Part shown: positions 21,346 through 31,502 of the stretch, piece after piece
Layout: each line of letters begins with the position of its first letter
Position numbering within the stretch: position 1 is the stretch's first letter
NCBI GenBank assembly: GCA_900638155.1
Contig: LR134495.1
Span: forward strand, 1,302,001 to 1,366,000
Direction of reading: 5' to 3'
DNA length: 64,000 nucleotides
Origin: Mannheimia haemolytica
GTDB lineage: Bacteria > Pseudomonadota > Gammaproteobacteria > Enterobacterales > Pasteurellaceae
Notes under the pieces: model-generated
What the model saw: the letters and a program-made list of their open reading frames with translations, nothing else
Told to the model about the DNA's origin: nothing
Database searches by the model: none
Translations under genes and position numbers: made by a program

Positions 21346-23508
21346 ATGTGGAAGAAAACGTTGATTGCTGTATTTTTAGCAAGCCAATATGCTTTTGCGG
21401 TAGGAACCGGGAAAGAACCATCAAAAAGTTATACTGAAACAGAATTAAAACAATTAAAAAATGATTGGTTAGCGATTTATCAAAAAGAGCTACAGTATGC
21501 AGAAAATTTGCGTTTAAAACAGAGAGAAAATTTTCAGCAAATTAATTATTTGGCAGATGCAGCGATTAGTCAGAAGAATTTATCACTTTCAACGGAGCAG
21601 ACAATTCAGCGTTTATTACTAACCTTAGCGGCTTATCCGTTGGAGATGGAAGCTGAATGGAAGCTGCTAAATGCTAAAATAACGTTAAAACAAGCTACAG
21701 AAAGTGAAGTTAAAGCATTTATTTCAAAATATCCTGATTCTTTGTATCAAAGGCAGTTACAGAACTTGATGTTTGAGCTGCTCTATCGTGAACAGAAATT
21801 TGCAGAGTTGTTGCAATATGCCGAAAATGTTAAACCAAGTCATCTAGCAGACCAATGCCGTTTATTTTCTGCTCGTTATGAACTGGTAGCAAACAAAGCT
21901 CAAATTAATCCGGAAGTCTCTCAAGTTGCTGAGCAAAAGGCAGAAAATGCGGAATTGTTTGCCTTAGTGCAAGAGTTTGATCGTTTTTGGCTTGCTACGC
22001 CGAAATTAACGTCAGATTGTGCGAATTTAGAAAGTTATTGGCGGGATCAGCGGGTTAAAACCGATGAAAAAATGCGTTTGAAAGCGGTCGAATTAATTAA
22101 ACAAAATGCAAATGCGGAATTGGCGAATTTAGCGGCAAATGTAAACAATGAGAATTTGAAAATCTGGCTATCTTCCGTTGAAAAGGTAGCGAATAATCCG
22201 GCAGATTTGCAAAATTTTATCGAAAATCAACCGCTTGATTCCCCATTTTATGCTGAGAATAAAGCGATTATTCAGCAACTCTTTGCTAAATATGTGCGAA
22301 CTTTATCGGAAAATATGGAGAACCCGAGTTTCCAGCAATACCAAGCGTGGGCGGAGAAGTATCAATTTTCCAATGAGGAAATGAATAGCTGGAAAAATGC
22401 CTTTATCACTCGGCTTTTTGATAACCCAGAGCCAACATTCCAGCTTTGGCGTGATGAGCAAATTAAGCTGCTCAAGGCGGACAATTTAACCGAACGCCGT
22501 TTGCGAATGGCAATTTGGCAACAAACAGCGTTAAAGGAGTGGTTGGATTTACTCTCAACTGAGGCGAAAGGTAAAGCAGAATGGCGTTATTGGGCAGCGA
22601 AAGAGGAGAAAAATGAAGCGAAACGTAAAGCTGATTTTAAAAACTTAGCTAAAGAGCGAGGCTTCTATGCTATGTTGGCTGCTCAACAATTAGGCATTAT
22701 TTACCAAATCCCAATGCTCGAAGTACCTGAATTGACGCAGGTTCAGATTGAATTGTATGCAAACCAATTAGTGCGTATTCAAGAGTTACGAGAGCTAGGG
22801 CAGTTTGAACAAGCAAGAAAAGTATGGATTGACTGGCTAAAAAGTATTAAAGCGGAAGCGGGGGAAAATACACCAACTAAAATCCAATTAGCTCTAATAA
22901 AATACGCTAAGGATAAAAATTGGTATGATTTGGCGGTGGAAGGTACGATTCAAACAAAAGCCTTTGATTATCTTGATTTACGATTACCGAATGCCTATTC
23001 GGATTGGTTTGATTTACATCTGCAAGATAAAAAAATCAGCAAAACATTTGCTCAGGCGATTGCTCGTCAAGAAAGTGCGTGGAATGCTCAGGCTCAATCG
23101 CACGCCAATGCGAGAGGTTTAATGCAGTTGTTACCGACTACCGCACAGAAAACGGCAAAGGATAACGGTTTAGTATTCAAAGATGGAAATGATCTCTTTC
23201 AGCCGTTTAACAATATTATGTTAGGCACAACCCATTTAATGGAGTTAAATGAGAAATATCCGAATAATCGGATTTTAATCGCATCTGCCTATAATGCCGG
23301 AGCAGGGCGTGTCGAGCAGTGGCTGAAAAGGAGTAACGGACAGTTAGCAATGGACGAATTTATTGCCAGTATTCCATTTTTTGAAACCAGAGGCTATGTA
23401 CAAAATGTGCTGGCGTATGACTACTATTATCAAATGCTCTATAGCGATATAAATGCTAAAAATGGATTAAAAATGTTCTATCAAGAGGAATTAACAAGAA
23501 AATATTAA
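21346..23508 (+). CDS. slt: Soluble lytic murein transglycosylase
   Basis: 720 residues, longer than E. coli Slt70 (645). It has a signal peptide ending around AFAVG, a long alpha-helical superhelix (U and L domains), and a C-terminal lysozyme-like domain. The catalytic Glu576 lies in ARQESAW, followed by GLMQLLPTTAQ and the SAYNAGAGRVEQW motif. It cuts glycan strands to 1,6-anhydromuropeptides in the periplasm. An extended uptake signal at 22204-22238 writes DLQNFIENQPL at residues 287-297. The length excess is in the helical N-terminal part. Confidence 0.94.
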   Translation: MWKKTLIAVFLASQYAFAVGTGKEPSKSYTETELKQLKNDWLAIYQKELQYAENLRLKQRENFQQINYLADAAISQKNLSLSTEQTIQRLLLTLAAYPLEMEAEWKLLNAKITLKQATESEVKAFISKYPDSLYQRQLQNLMFELLYREQKFAELLQYAENVKPSHLADQCRLFSARYELVANKAQINPEVSQVAEQKAENAELFALVQEFDRFWLATPKLTSDCANLESYWRDQRVKTDEKMRLKAVELIKQNANAELANLAANVNNENLKIWLSSVEKVANNPADLQNFIENQPLDSPFYAENKAIIQQLFAKYVRTLSENMENPSFQQYQAWAEKYQFSNEEMNSWKNAFITRLFDNPEPTFQLWRDEQIKLLKADNLTERRLRMAIWQQTALKEWLDLLSTEAKGKAEWRYWAAKEEKNEAKRKADFKNLAKERGFYAMLAAQQLGIIYQIPMLEVPELTQVQIELYANQLVRIQELRELGQFEQARKVWIDWLKSIKAEAGENTPTKIQLALIKYAKDKNWYDLAVEGTIQTKAFDYLDLRLPNAYSDWFDLHLQDKKISKTFAQAIARQESAWNAQAQSHANARGLMQLLPTTAQKTAKDNGLVFKDGNDLFQPFNNIMLGTTHLMELNEKYPNNRILIASAYNAGAGRVEQWLKRSNGQLAMDEFIASIPFFETRGYVQNVLAYDYYYQMLYSDINAKNGLKMFYQEELTRKY

Positions 23509-23515
23509 AAAATGC

Positions 23516-23543
23516 TTGTGTTTTTGTGTAGAACCTCTATAAT
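23516..23543 (+). promoter_or_regulatory. Promoter of the initiator tRNA gene
   Basis: TTGTGT (23516-23521) and a consensus TATAAT (23538-23543) at 16-bp spacing, 13 bases before the tRNA. GC-rich ATGCACCCC after the -10 resembles a stringent discriminator. Confidence 0.75.
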
Positions 23544-23556
23544 GCACCCCATCAGA

Positions 23557-23633
<77 letters not shown>

Positions 23634-23751
23634 GTTTTAAGCTCACAGCTTTGGTTAAAGTTGTGAGTTTTGTTTTATATGCTGTAGTGAATTTGCAAAA
23701 AATTTGGCAAAAAAGACCGCTTGTGTCGCTACATCAAAAAACAAACCGCTT

Positions 23752-23784
23752 AAAGCCCCACGGTTTCCCGTCTGGGGCTTTTTT
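23752..23784 (+). terminator. Hairpin with T-tract between tRNA and rimP
   Basis: AAAGCCCCA (23752-23760) pairs with TGGGGCTTT (23773-23781), followed by TTT. It probably ends most tRNA transcripts before rimP. In E. coli the metY-rimP interval also contains terminators that NusA acts on. An uptake signal lies at 23716-23724. The remainder of 23634-23855 holds no gene; the ORF reading across it is a shadow of the tRNA. Confidence 0.8.
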
Positions 23785-23855
23785 GCGGAAATTGGTACAG
23801 CATTAACGTATCAAAGCTGGTTTATCCGGCTTTTTTTATATTTGGAGATTATGAC

Positions 23856-24317
23856 TTGGCAACTTTAGAACAAAAATTAGAAGATTTAGTGCTCGATTCT
23901 ATTGAAGCATTAGGCTTTGAATTAGTCGGCATTGAATGCCAACGTGCAGGCCGTTTTTTAACGGTGCGTTTATATATTGACAAAGACGGTGGCGTGACGA
24001 TTGATGATTGTAGCGATGTCAGCCGCCAAGTGAGTGCGATTTTTGATGTGGAAGATCCGATTGCCGATAAATATAACTTAGAGGTTTCTTCTCCGGGGTT
24101 AGATCGTCCATTATTTACCGTTGCCCACTATGAGCGTTTTATCGGGCAAGATGTAGTGATTCATTTACGCATTCCGATGTTCGACCGCCGTAAATGGCAA
24201 GGAAAAATCAAACAAGTAGAAGGTGATTTCATCACTTTAACGGTAGAAAATGAAGATCGCCAGTTCGCATTTGGCAATATTCAAAAAGCAAATTTAGTTC
24301 CGGTTTTTAATTTTTAA
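23856..24317 (+). CDS. rimP: Ribosome maturation factor RimP
   Basis: 153 residues (E. coli 150), needed for 30S maturation. LGFELVGIE, the [11 protein letters not shown] motif and the C-terminal [10 protein letters not shown] are conserved. The start codon is TTG: the frame begins [11 protein letters not shown] only from 23856, 8 bases after GGAG. An out-of-frame ATG at 23851 is only 3 bases from GGAG and reads five codons (MTWQL) to a stop inside rimP. It is first in the nusA-infB operon. Confidence 0.95.
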   Translation: MATLEQKLEDLVLDSIEALGFELVGIECQRAGRFLTVRLYIDKDGGVTIDDCSDVSRQVSAIFDVEDPIADKYNLEVSSPGLDRPLFTVAHYERFIGQDVVIHLRIPMFDRRKWQGKIKQVEGDFITLTVENEDRQFAFGNIQKANLVPVFNF

Positions 24318-24335
24318 TGAAGGTAAACTGACAAA

Positions 24336-25832
24336 ATGAGTAAAGAGATTTTATTAGCTGCGGAAGCAGTTTCAAACGAAAAACAATTACCAAAAGAGGC
24401 AATTTTTGAAGCCTTAGAAACCGCTTTAACTATTGCAACCAAAAAAAGTCGTGATTTAGACATTGACGTGCGTGTGGTGGTAGATCGTAAAACCGGTGAT
24501 TTCCAAACTTTCCGTCGTTGGGCTGTGGTTGAAAACGTGAATAATATGACTCGTGAAATCAGCTTAGAAGCGGCACAATTTGAAGATCCAAACGTGCAAT
24601 TAGGCGATTTTATTGAAGATGAAGTAGAGTCTATCGAGTTCGGTCGTGTGGCGATCCAGACTTTTGGTCAGGTAGTCAAAACTAAAATTCGTGAAGCGGA
24701 GAAGACGAAAATTATTGATGAATTCCGTTCGGATTTAGGCAAAATTATTCTTGCTACTGTGAAAAAAGTAACCCGTGATAATATTTTCCTTGAGTTACAA
24801 GGTAAATCAGAAGATATCAAAGGCGAAGCGGTCATTGTGCGTGAAGATATGATTCCTCGTGAGAATTTCCGCCCAGGCGATCGTGTGCGTGGTGTGTTAT
24901 ACGAAATCAAACCGGAGTCAAAAGGACCTCAGCTTTTCGTTACCCGTGCTAAACCGGTGATGTTAGAAGAGCTATTCAAATTGGAAGTGCCTGAAATTGG
25001 CGAAGGCGTAATTGAGATCAAAGGTTCTGCCCGTGATGTCGGTTCTCGTGCAAAAATTGCCGTGAAAACCCACGATAAACGTATTGACCCGGTAGGGGCT
25101 TGTGTGGGTATGCGTGGTGCTCGTGTTCAGGCTATCAGCAATGAATTAGGCGGCGAGCGTGTGGATATCGTACTTTGGGACGAAAATCCGGCTCAATTTG
25201 TGATTAATGCAATGGCTCCGGCAGATGTAAGCTCTATTGTGATTAACGATGAAGCTCACTCAATGGATATTGCGGTTGAAGCGAAAAATCTGGCTCAAGC
25301 TATCGGTCGTAATGGTCAAAACGTGCGTTTAGCGACACAATTAACCGGTTGGGCATTAAATGTAATGACCGTTGAAGAGCTAACGAAGAAGAGCGAAGAA
25401 GAAGATGGCAAAGTCATCAATTTATTAACTTCTGCTTTAGAAATTGATGAAGAATTCGCTCAAGTTTTAATTGAAGAGGGCTTTACGTCTCTTGAAGCGA
25501 TTGCTTATGTGCCGGTTGATGCCTTAACGGCAATTGACGGTTTAGAAGATGAAGATTTAGTTGAAGAATTACAATCTCGTGCTAAAAATGCGATCACGAA
25601 AAAAGCGTTAGAAGAAGAGCAGTTATTAAAATCAGCTCAAATTGAAGAAAAATTATTAACGCTTGAAGGTATGGACCGCCATATCGCATTCAAATTAGCT
25701 GAAAAACAGATTACGACTCTTGAAGAACTTGCAGAGCAAGGTGTTGATGATTTAGCCGATATTGAAGAACTTTCAGAAGAGAAAGCTGGCGAGCTAATTA
25801 TGGCAGCACGCCAAATTTGTTGGTTCAACTAA
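24336..25832 (+). CDS. nusA: Transcription termination/antitermination factor NusA
   Basis: 498 residues (E. coli 495). The domain order is NusA N-terminal (1-130), S1 (about 135-200), KH1 and KH2 (about 200-345, with [11 protein letters not shown] and [11 protein letters not shown]), then two acidic AR repeats in the C-terminal 150 residues that bind RNA polymerase alpha and N-type factors. It sits between rimP and infB as in nearly all gamma-proteobacteria. Confidence 0.99.
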   Translation: MSKEILLAAEAVSNEKQLPKEAIFEALETALTIATKKSRDLDIDVRVVVDRKTGDFQTFRRWAVVENVNNMTREISLEAAQFEDPNVQLGDFIEDEVESIEFGRVAIQTFGQVVKTKIREAEKTKIIDEFRSDLGKIILATVKKVTRDNIFLELQGKSEDIKGEAVIVREDMIPRENFRPGDRVRGVLYEIKPESKGPQLFVTRAKPVMLEELFKLEVPEIGEGVIEIKGSARDVGSRAKIAVKTHDKRIDPVGACVGMRGARVQAISNELGGERVDIVLWDENPAQFVINAMAPADVSSIVINDEAHSMDIAVEAKNLAQAIGRNGQNVRLATQLTGWALNVMTVEELTKKSEEEDGKVINLLTSALEIDEEFAQVLIEEGFTSLEAIAYVPVDALTAIDGLEDEDLVEELQSRAKNAITKKALEEEQLLKSAQIEEKLLTLEGMDRHIAFKLAEKQITTLEELAEQGVDDLADIEELSEEKAGELIMAARQICWFN

Positions 25833-25849
25833 GCAAAGAGGATAATAAA

Positions 25850-28384
25850 ATGACAGAAGAGAAAAAAACACTTTCGCTTGGTGGCGCTCGCAAAGCGAGT
25901 AAAGTGAATACAACCACGACCAGTGGTAAAGTAAAAACGGTTGAAGTAAAAGAGAAAAAACCGAAAATTGATGCAAAAGCATTGCAAGAAAAAGCAGCAA
26001 AAGAAGCTGCTGCAGCGAAAGCTAGAGCTGAAAAAGAAGCAGCTGAAAAGTTAGCCAAAGAAAAAGCCGAAGCTGAAGCTAAAGAGAAAGCTGCAAAAAA
26101 AGCAGCAGAATCGACCGCTAGTAAGCCGCATTCTGTGCCGGTAATGCCAAGCAGCAAAGCAAAAGAAGAAAAACAGAAAGCACAACAGGTACAGCCAAAA
26201 CAAGAGAAAGCGGTTGATCCTGAAAAAGAAGCTAAACGCAAAGAAGAAGCTGAGTTACGCCGTAAGCAAGAGGAATTAGCTCAGCAAAAAGCGGAAATGG
26301 AAGCAAAACGTGCAGCAGAAAATGCCCGCCGTTTAGCTGAAATTGCTCGTGAAGAAGCGGAAGACAACGGCAACGAAGATTTTGATGATGAGCGTTTTAC
26401 TTCTTCTTATGCTAGAGAGGCTGAGCGTGATAATGACCGCCGTAGTGAGGGAAATCGTGGTCGTAACGGCAAGGGCAATGTGGTTAAAGCGAAAAAAGGC
26501 GGACGTGAAGAGGATAAAAACGAACGCAGTGCAGATCGTCGCAACCATAAAGAAGTAAAAGGCAAAGGTAAACAAGGTAAGAAAGGTGCAGCTTTACAAC
26601 AAGCCTTTACCAAACCAGCTCAAGTTGTTAAAGCCGATGTGGTGATTGGTGAAACTATCACTGTAGCTGAATTAGCAAATAAAATGGCGGTGAAAGCGAC
26701 TGAAATCATCAAAATGATGATGAAAATGGGCGAAATGGTGACTATCAACCAAGTTATCGACCAAGAAACTGCACAATTAGTGGCAGAAGAACTTGGGCAT
26801 AAAGTGATTCTGCGTAAAGAAAATGAGTTAGAAGAAGCGGTTTTAGAAGATCGTGATACTCACGCAGAAAAAGTAACCCGTGCACCGGTAGTGACTATTA
26901 TGGGCCACGTTGACCACGGTAAAACCTCGTTACTTGACTACATTCGTAAAGCCAAAGTGGCGGCAGGTGAAGCAGGTGGTATTACCCAGCACATTGGTGC
27001 ATACCACGTTGAAACCGATGACGGCAAGATGATCACTTTCTTAGATACCCCGGGGCATGCAGCCTTTACCTCAATGCGTGCGCGTGGTGCGAAAGCAACC
27101 GACATCGTTGTTCTCGTCGTTGCGGCTGATGACGGTGTAATGCCACAAACTATCGAAGCGATCCAGCACGCCAAAGCGGCGGGTGCGCCATTAGTGGTAG
27201 CGGTGAATAAAATTGATAAACCGGAAGCAAACCCTGACCGTGTAGAACAAGAGTTACTACAACACGAGGTTATTTCTGAGAAATTCGGTGGCGATGTGCA
27301 ATTCGTGCCGGTATCTGCGAAAAAAGGTATGGGGATCGATGATTTACTAGAAGCCATTATTCTGCAATCCGAAGTGCTTGAATTAACCGCAGTAAAAGAC
27401 GGTATGGCAAGCGGCGTGGTAATCGAATCTTACTTAGACAAAGGTCGTGGCCCTGTGGCAACTATCTTGGTTCAATCCGGTACGCTAAACAAAGGCGACA
27501 TTGTTCTATGTGGTTTTGAATACGGACGTGTGCGTGCAATGCGTGATGAAAACGGTAAAGATGTTGAATCAGCAGGTCCGTCTATTCCGGTAGAAGTATT
27601 AGGCTTATCAGGCGTGCCTGCTGCCGGTGATGAGGCAACCGTTGTGCGTGATGAGAAGAAAGCCCGTGAAGTGGCACTCTACCGCCAAGGTAAATTCCGT
27701 GAAGTGAAACTAGCTCGTCAGCAAAAAGCTAAACTGGAAAATATGTTTAGTAATATGGCAGCCGGTGATGTGGCAGAATTGAACATCATTGTTAAAGCAG
27801 ACGTACAAGGCTCGGTAGAAGCGATCAGCCAATCCTTAATGGAACTTTCAACCGATGAAGTGAAAGTGAAAATTGTTGGCTCCGGTGTGGGTGGTATTAC
27901 TGAAACTGATGCAACCTTAGCCGCAGCTTCTAATGCTATTATGGTCGGCTTTAACGTGCGTGCTGATGCCTCTGCCCGCCGTGTAATTGAAAACGAAAAC
28001 ATCGACTTACGTTACTATTCCATCATTTATGAACTATTAAATGACGTGAAAGCAGCAATGAGCGGTATGTTACAGCCTGAATTTAAACAAGAAATTATCG
28101 GCTTGGCAGAAGTGCGTGATGTGTTCCGTCACCCGAAATTTGGAGCGATTGCCGGTTGTATGGTGACAGAAGGTATCGTTAAACGTAACAACCCAATCCG
28201 TGTTCTGCGTGATAACGTGGTGATTTTTGAAGGAGAGTTAGAATCGCTACGCCGTTTCAAAGATGACGTATCTGAAGTGCGTAACGGTATGGAATGCGGT
28301 ATCGGGGTGAAAAACTACAACGATGTTAAAGTCGGCGACCAAATCGAAGTGTTTGAAGTGGTTGAAGTAAAACGTACTATTTAG
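25850..28384 (+). CDS. infB: Translation initiation factor IF-2
   Basis: 844 residues (E. coli 890). A long charged, Ala/Lys/Glu-rich N-terminal region (about 1-265) precedes the IF2-N helical domain. The GTPase follows, with G1 [10 protein letters not shown]3 DTPGH and G4 NKID, then domains that bind fMet-tRNA. ATG at 25850 is chosen because the protein start [12 protein letters not shown] is the IF2 start and AGAGGA lies upstream. Internal starts that give short IF2 forms in E. coli are possible but were not resolved. Confidence 0.99.
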   Translation: MTEEKKTLSLGGARKASKVNTTTTSGKVKTVEVKEKKPKIDAKALQEKAAKEAAAAKARAEKEAAEKLAKEKAEAEAKEKAAKKAAESTASKPHSVPVMPSSKAKEEKQKAQQVQPKQEKAVDPEKEAKRKEEAELRRKQEELAQQKAEMEAKRAAENARRLAEIAREEAEDNGNEDFDDERFTSSYAREAERDNDRRSEGNRGRNGKGNVVKAKKGGREEDKNERSADRRNHKEVKGKGKQGKKGAALQQAFTKPAQVVKADVVIGETITVAELANKMAVKATEIIKMMMKMGEMVTINQVIDQETAQLVAEELGHKVILRKENELEEAVLEDRDTHAEKVTRAPVVTIMGHVDHGKTSLLDYIRKAKVAAGEAGGITQHIGAYHVETDDGKMITFLDTPGHAAFTSMRARGAKATDIVVLVVAADDGVMPQTIEAIQHAKAAGAPLVVAVNKIDKPEANPDRVEQELLQHEVISEKFGGDVQFVPVSAKKGMGIDDLLEAIILQSEVLELTAVKDGMASGVVIESYLDKGRGPVATILVQSGTLNKGDIVLCGFEYGRVRAMRDENGKDVESAGPSIPVEVLGLSGVPAAGDEATVVRDEKKAREVALYRQGKFREVKLARQQKAKLENMFSNMAAGDVAELNIIVKADVQGSVEAISQSLMELSTDEVKVKIVGSGVGGITETDATLAAASNAIMVGFNVRADASARRVIENENIDLRYYSIIYELLNDVKAAMSGMLQPEFKQEIIGLAEVRDVFRHPKFGAIAGCMVTEGIVKRNNPIRVLRDNVVIFEGELESLRRFKDDVSEVRNGMECGIGVKNYNDVKVGDQIEVFEVVEVKRTI

Positions 28385-28395
28385 CCTAATTTTGT

Positions 28396-28453
28396 GTAGG
28401 GGCGTATTGCATACGCCCTTTGTATTTTTTAGGGCGTGAGCATCACGCCCCTA
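28396..28453. repeat. REP-like double hairpin between infB and rbfA
   Basis: Two hairpins stand side by side: GTAGGGGCGTAT...ATACGCCC (28396-28418) and GGGCGTGA...TCACGCCCCTA (28432-28453), with a 13-base T-rich spacer. The outer ends GTAGGGGC and GCCCCTA mirror each other. Size (58 bases), end sequence and layout match the element inside the RAYT gene at 52754-52811, so both are probably products of that RAYT family. The second hairpin ends 14 bases before the rbfA start. Confidence 0.8.
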
Positions 28454-28467
28454 TGAAAGAGAAAAAT

Positions 28468-28848
28468 ATGTCCAGAGAATTTAAACGTAGTGACCGTGTG
28501 GCACAGGAGCTACAAAAAGAAGTGGCGGTGATTTTACAACGTGAGGTAAAAGATCCTCGCATTGGTATGGTGACTGTCTCTGATGTGGAAGTATCAAGAG
28601 ATTTGGCGTATGCCAAAATTTTTGTGACTTTCTTATTTGATAACGATGCTGAAGCTATCAAGCAAGGTATGCAAGGCTTAGAGAAAGCAAGCCCCTATAT
28701 TCGAACCCTTTTAGGTAAAGCAATGCGTTTGCGTATTGTGCCTGAACTGCGTTTTATCTATGATGAATCGCTAGTCGAAGGTATGCGTATATCAAACTTG
28801 GTTTCCAGTGTCATTAAAAATGACGAAGAAAAACACAAAGAGGACTAA
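28468..28848 (+). CDS. rbfA: Ribosome-binding factor A
   Basis: 126 residues (E. coli 133). A KH-like fold protein that matures the 16S rRNA 5' end and aids cold adaptation. [23 protein letters not shown] and [20 protein letters not shown] are conserved. ATG 28468 gives the family start; a longer frame from 28420 only reads through the REP-like repeat. The ribosome site (GAAAGAGAA) is weak and close to the repeat hairpin. Confidence 0.97.
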   Translation: MSREFKRSDRVAQELQKEVAVILQREVKDPRIGMVTVSDVEVSRDLAYAKIFVTFLFDNDAEAIKQGMQGLEKASPYIRTLLGKAMRLRIVPELRFIYDESLVEGMRISNLVSSVIKNDEEKHKED

Positions 28849-28850
28849 TT

Positions 28851-29774
28851 GTGTCTAGACCTCGCAAACGTGGCCGTGATATTCACGGCGTTTTCTTATT
28901 AGATAAACCACAAGGAATGTCTTCAAACGATATTCTGCAAAAGGTAAAGCGAATTTTCCAAGCAAATAAAGCCGGACATACCGGGGCGTTAGACCCTCTC
29001 GCAACCGGAATGTTGCCGATCTGTTTAGGTGAAGCGACCAAATTTTCGCAATTTTTGTTGGATTCGGATAAACGTTATCTCGTCACCGCAAAATTAGGCG
29101 AACGAACCGATACTTCAGATGCGGAAGGGCAAGTGGTGGAAACCAAAGCAGTTGCAGTGACAAAATCTCAAATTTTGGCTGCTTTGGAGAAATTTAGAGG
29201 CGATATTTTGCAAGTGCCAACAATGTTTTCTGCCTTAAAACACAACGGCAAACCCTTGTATGAATATGCCCGGGCAGGGATTACGGTGGAGCGTGAGGCT
29301 CGCCCAATTACGATTTTTGAACTAAATTTCATTGGATACAAGGCTCCATTTTTAACCCTTGATGTGCATTGTTCTAAAGGTACTTATATCCGAACTTTGG
29401 TCGATGATTTAGGCGAAGAGTTGGGCTGTGGTGCACACGTTACGATGCTACGCCGTACAGCAGTGGCAGATTATCCGATTGAAAAAATGATGAGCTATGC
29501 AGATTTGCAAAATTTAGCCGAAAATCAACCGCTTGCACAGCTAGACTCGCACTTGTTACCGATGGATACGGCAGTTTCTGCATTAGCAAAAATAAATTTA
29601 AGTTCAGAGCAAACTAAAGCGGTGGGTTTTGGTCAGAGAATTAGATTTGATAACCTGAACCAACTTTATGGTTTGGTACGTTTATATTCAGAAGATGAAC
29701 AATTTCTCGGTGTGGCAGAAATCACCAATGATAATGTGATTCGTCCTAACCGAATGATTAACTTAACGGAATAA
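28851..29774 (+). CDS. truB: tRNA pseudouridine-55 synthase
   Basis: 307 residues (E. coli 314). Makes the T-loop pseudouridine 55 in all tRNAs. Catalytic Asp48 is in [15 protein letters not shown], with [20 protein letters not shown] and the C-terminal PUA-like part. The start is GTG, two bases after rbfA, preceded by AGAGGA. An extended uptake signal (29502-29536) writes [12 protein letters not shown] at residues 218-229. In E. coli rpsO and pnp follow; here mltB does. Confidence 0.97.
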   Translation: MSRPRKRGRDIHGVFLLDKPQGMSSNDILQKVKRIFQANKAGHTGALDPLATGMLPICLGEATKFSQFLLDSDKRYLVTAKLGERTDTSDAEGQVVETKAVAVTKSQILAALEKFRGDILQVPTMFSALKHNGKPLYEYARAGITVEREARPITIFELNFIGYKAPFLTLDVHCSKGTYIRTLVDDLGEELGCGAHVTMLRRTAVADYPIEKMMSYADLQNLAENQPLAQLDSHLLPMDTAVSALAKINLSSEQTKAVGFGQRIRFDNLNQLYGLVRLYSEDEQFLGVAEITNDNVIRPNRMINLTE

Positions 29775-29776
29775 GA

Positions 29777-30871
29777 ATGAAATCGACAATTTTTACCTTA
29801 CCTTTAGCGATTATCACTTTAGCCTTAGCTGGTTGTTCAAGTGATAATCAAGAAAGTTATGCCGGCTTAAACTTAGATGCAAAATACACTAAATCTCGCT
29901 CGGTCAGTCATTTTAATGATTATGTGCATTTTCTAAAACAGAAAGCAGCGGGTGCAGGCGTGTCTGCAAAAACCTTGAATGAACAGAAATTTATTCATTA
30001 CAATGCCAGAGCGGTGCAATTGGATCAACAGCAAGCTGCTCGAAGACGTGACCCGAATTTACCGCCTCCGCCACCAAATCCAAATGGCGTAACCAATTAT
30101 TTAAACAAAGTATTAACTCAAGCGAAGGTCAATCAAGCAACTGAGCGTTGGTATGAATATAGTAGTGATCTTGCTCGTGCCAGTCAGAAATTTGGTGTGC
30201 AAAAAGAGTATATTTTGGCGCTTTGGGGAATGGAAAGCAGCTTTGGGCGTAATCAAGGGGATTTTGATGTGCTTTCAGTGTTGGCAACGCTTGCTTTTGA
30301 CGGTCGCCGTGAGAAATTATTCACGCAAGAATTTGTTAATGCAATGAAAATGCTTGATGACGGTACGATTAAACGCTATGAATTGCTCGGTTCTTGGGCC
30401 GGGGCAATGGGGCAGACTCAATTTATGCCAACTTCATACTTAAGCTATGCGGCTGATGGTAATAATGACGGCAAAAAAGATATTTGGAATACTGAGTCTG
30501 ATGCTTTTGCCTCGATTGCCAATTATCTTTCAACAGTAGGTTGGGATAATCAATTACCTTGGGGCGTTGAGGTTAAATTAGCCTCACCGATGGATTTAAG
30601 CTTTGCCGGTATTGAAAGTAATAAAGCAAAAACATTGGGCGAATGGCAAGCCTTAGGTGTTTATTTAGCTTATCCAAATGGACAAGAATCGGCAAAATTA
30701 GCTCAATTACATGGCAAAAAGGTTTGGCTGATCCGTCCGGATAAAGAAGCAGGAAGAGCGTTTTTAGTTTCTAATAATTTCCGAACTCTAATGGATTGGA
30801 ATAAGTCGAACAACTTCGGTATCAGTATCGGTAAATTTGCCGATCGAATTTTGGCTTCGGTTGGTCAATAA
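29777..30871 (+). CDS. mltB: Membrane-bound lytic murein transglycosylase B
   Basis: 364 residues (E. coli 361). The signal peptide has lipobox LAGC, so this is an outer-membrane lipoprotein. Catalytic Glu153 is in WGMESSFG. The glycan-groove segments ELLGSWAGAMGQTQFMPTSY and DGNNDGKKDIWN are intact. A proline run (PPPPPNPN) lies near residue 100. The start is 2 bases after truB, so it is probably the last gene of the nusA-infB operon here, not its E. coli place. Confidence 0.95.
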   Translation: MKSTIFTLPLAIITLALAGCSSDNQESYAGLNLDAKYTKSRSVSHFNDYVHFLKQKAAGAGVSAKTLNEQKFIHYNARAVQLDQQQAARRRDPNLPPPPPNPNGVTNYLNKVLTQAKVNQATERWYEYSSDLARASQKFGVQKEYILALWGMESSFGRNQGDFDVLSVLATLAFDGRREKLFTQEFVNAMKMLDDGTIKRYELLGSWAGAMGQTQFMPTSYLSYAADGNNDGKKDIWNTESDAFASIANYLSTVGWDNQLPWGVEVKLASPMDLSFAGIESNKAKTLGEWQALGVYLAYPNGQESAKLAQLHGKKVWLIRPDKEAGRAFLVSNNFRTLMDWNKSNNFGISIGKFADRILASVGQ

Positions 30872-30874
30872 GTT

Positions 30875-30910
30875 AAAAAGCATAGTAGAACATTCTACTA
30901 TGCTTTTTTT
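30875..30910. terminator. Bidirectional terminator between mltB and tadA
   Basis: AAAAAGCATAGTAGAA and TTCTACTATGCTTTTT form a perfect 16-bp stem with a 2-base centre and T-tracts both ways. The TAG stop codon of the convergent tadA (30898-30900) lies within its right arm. Confidence 0.9.
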
Positions 30911-31419
30911 TGAGCTTTATGCTCTTCACGTCTTCGCTTAAAAAAATCACTGATCTTTTGGCTACATTCCTTGCCTAGTACATTACCTTGTATTTCTAAA
31001 AAGTGGTTCATTTTATAATCTTCAAATAGATGATAACGTGAGCCTACTGCTCCGGTTTTGTAATCACTCGCTCCAAACACTAAACGACCAATTCTGCTAT
31101 GTAAAATAGCTCCGGCACACATAGGACAAGGCTCGAGCGTGACATAAAGGGTACAATCTAATAGGCGATAATTCCCTAAAGTTTGGCCTGCTTGACGAAT
31201 TGCCTGCATTTCAGCGTGGGCAGAAGGGTCATTTAATTGAATGGTTTGGTTCCAGCCTCTGCCGATAATTTGTTGGTTTTTATCAACCAGTACCGCCCCA
31301 ACTGGGATTTCGCCTTTTGCTTCGGCTAAATCAGCGAGATCAAGAGCATATTGCATAAATGCGATGTCTTGTTCGGAAATTGTGGTTGAGCAAGACATTT
31401 GGTTAGGTTTAATAAACAT
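30898..31419 (-). CDS. tadA: tRNA adenosine(34) deaminase
   Basis: 173 residues (E. coli 167). Converts A34 to inosine in tRNA-Arg(ACG). The zinc site is complete: HAEMQAI with the catalytic Glu, and PCPMCAGA. The tail IS.FFKRRREEHKAQKKA resembles E. coli. No clear ribosome site precedes the ATG at 31419; an ATG 7 codons in (31398) is an alternative. Confidence 0.95.
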   Translation of the reverse strand: MFIKPNQMSCSTTISEQDIAFMQYALDLADLAEAKGEIPVGAVLVDKNQQIIGRGWNQTIQLNDPSAHAEMQAIRQAGQTLGNYRLLDCTLYVTLEPCPMCAGAILHSRIGRLVFGASDYKTGAVGSRYHLFEDYKMNHFLEIQGNVLGKECSQKISDFFKRRREEHKAQKKA

Positions 31420-31471
31420 AGTTGCAAAAAAATGTAAGAAAAAGACCGCTTGTAAAATAGTGTAATATGAA

Positions 31472-31496
31472 AAATGCCCTATTGACTAGGGCATTT
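31472..31496 (-). terminator. Intrinsic terminator of deaD
   Basis: AAATGCCCTA and TAGGGCATTT form a 10-bp stem with a 5-base loop. Read on the minus strand it ends in TTTTTC. It lies just after the deaD stop. Confidence 0.85.
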
Positions 31497-31502
31497 CGTT
31501 AA

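Noticed and set aside
25985..26310. Lys/Glu/Ala-rich repetitive DNA
   Set aside because: It is the ordinary low-complexity N-terminal region of IF-2, not a satellite or phase-variable repeat.
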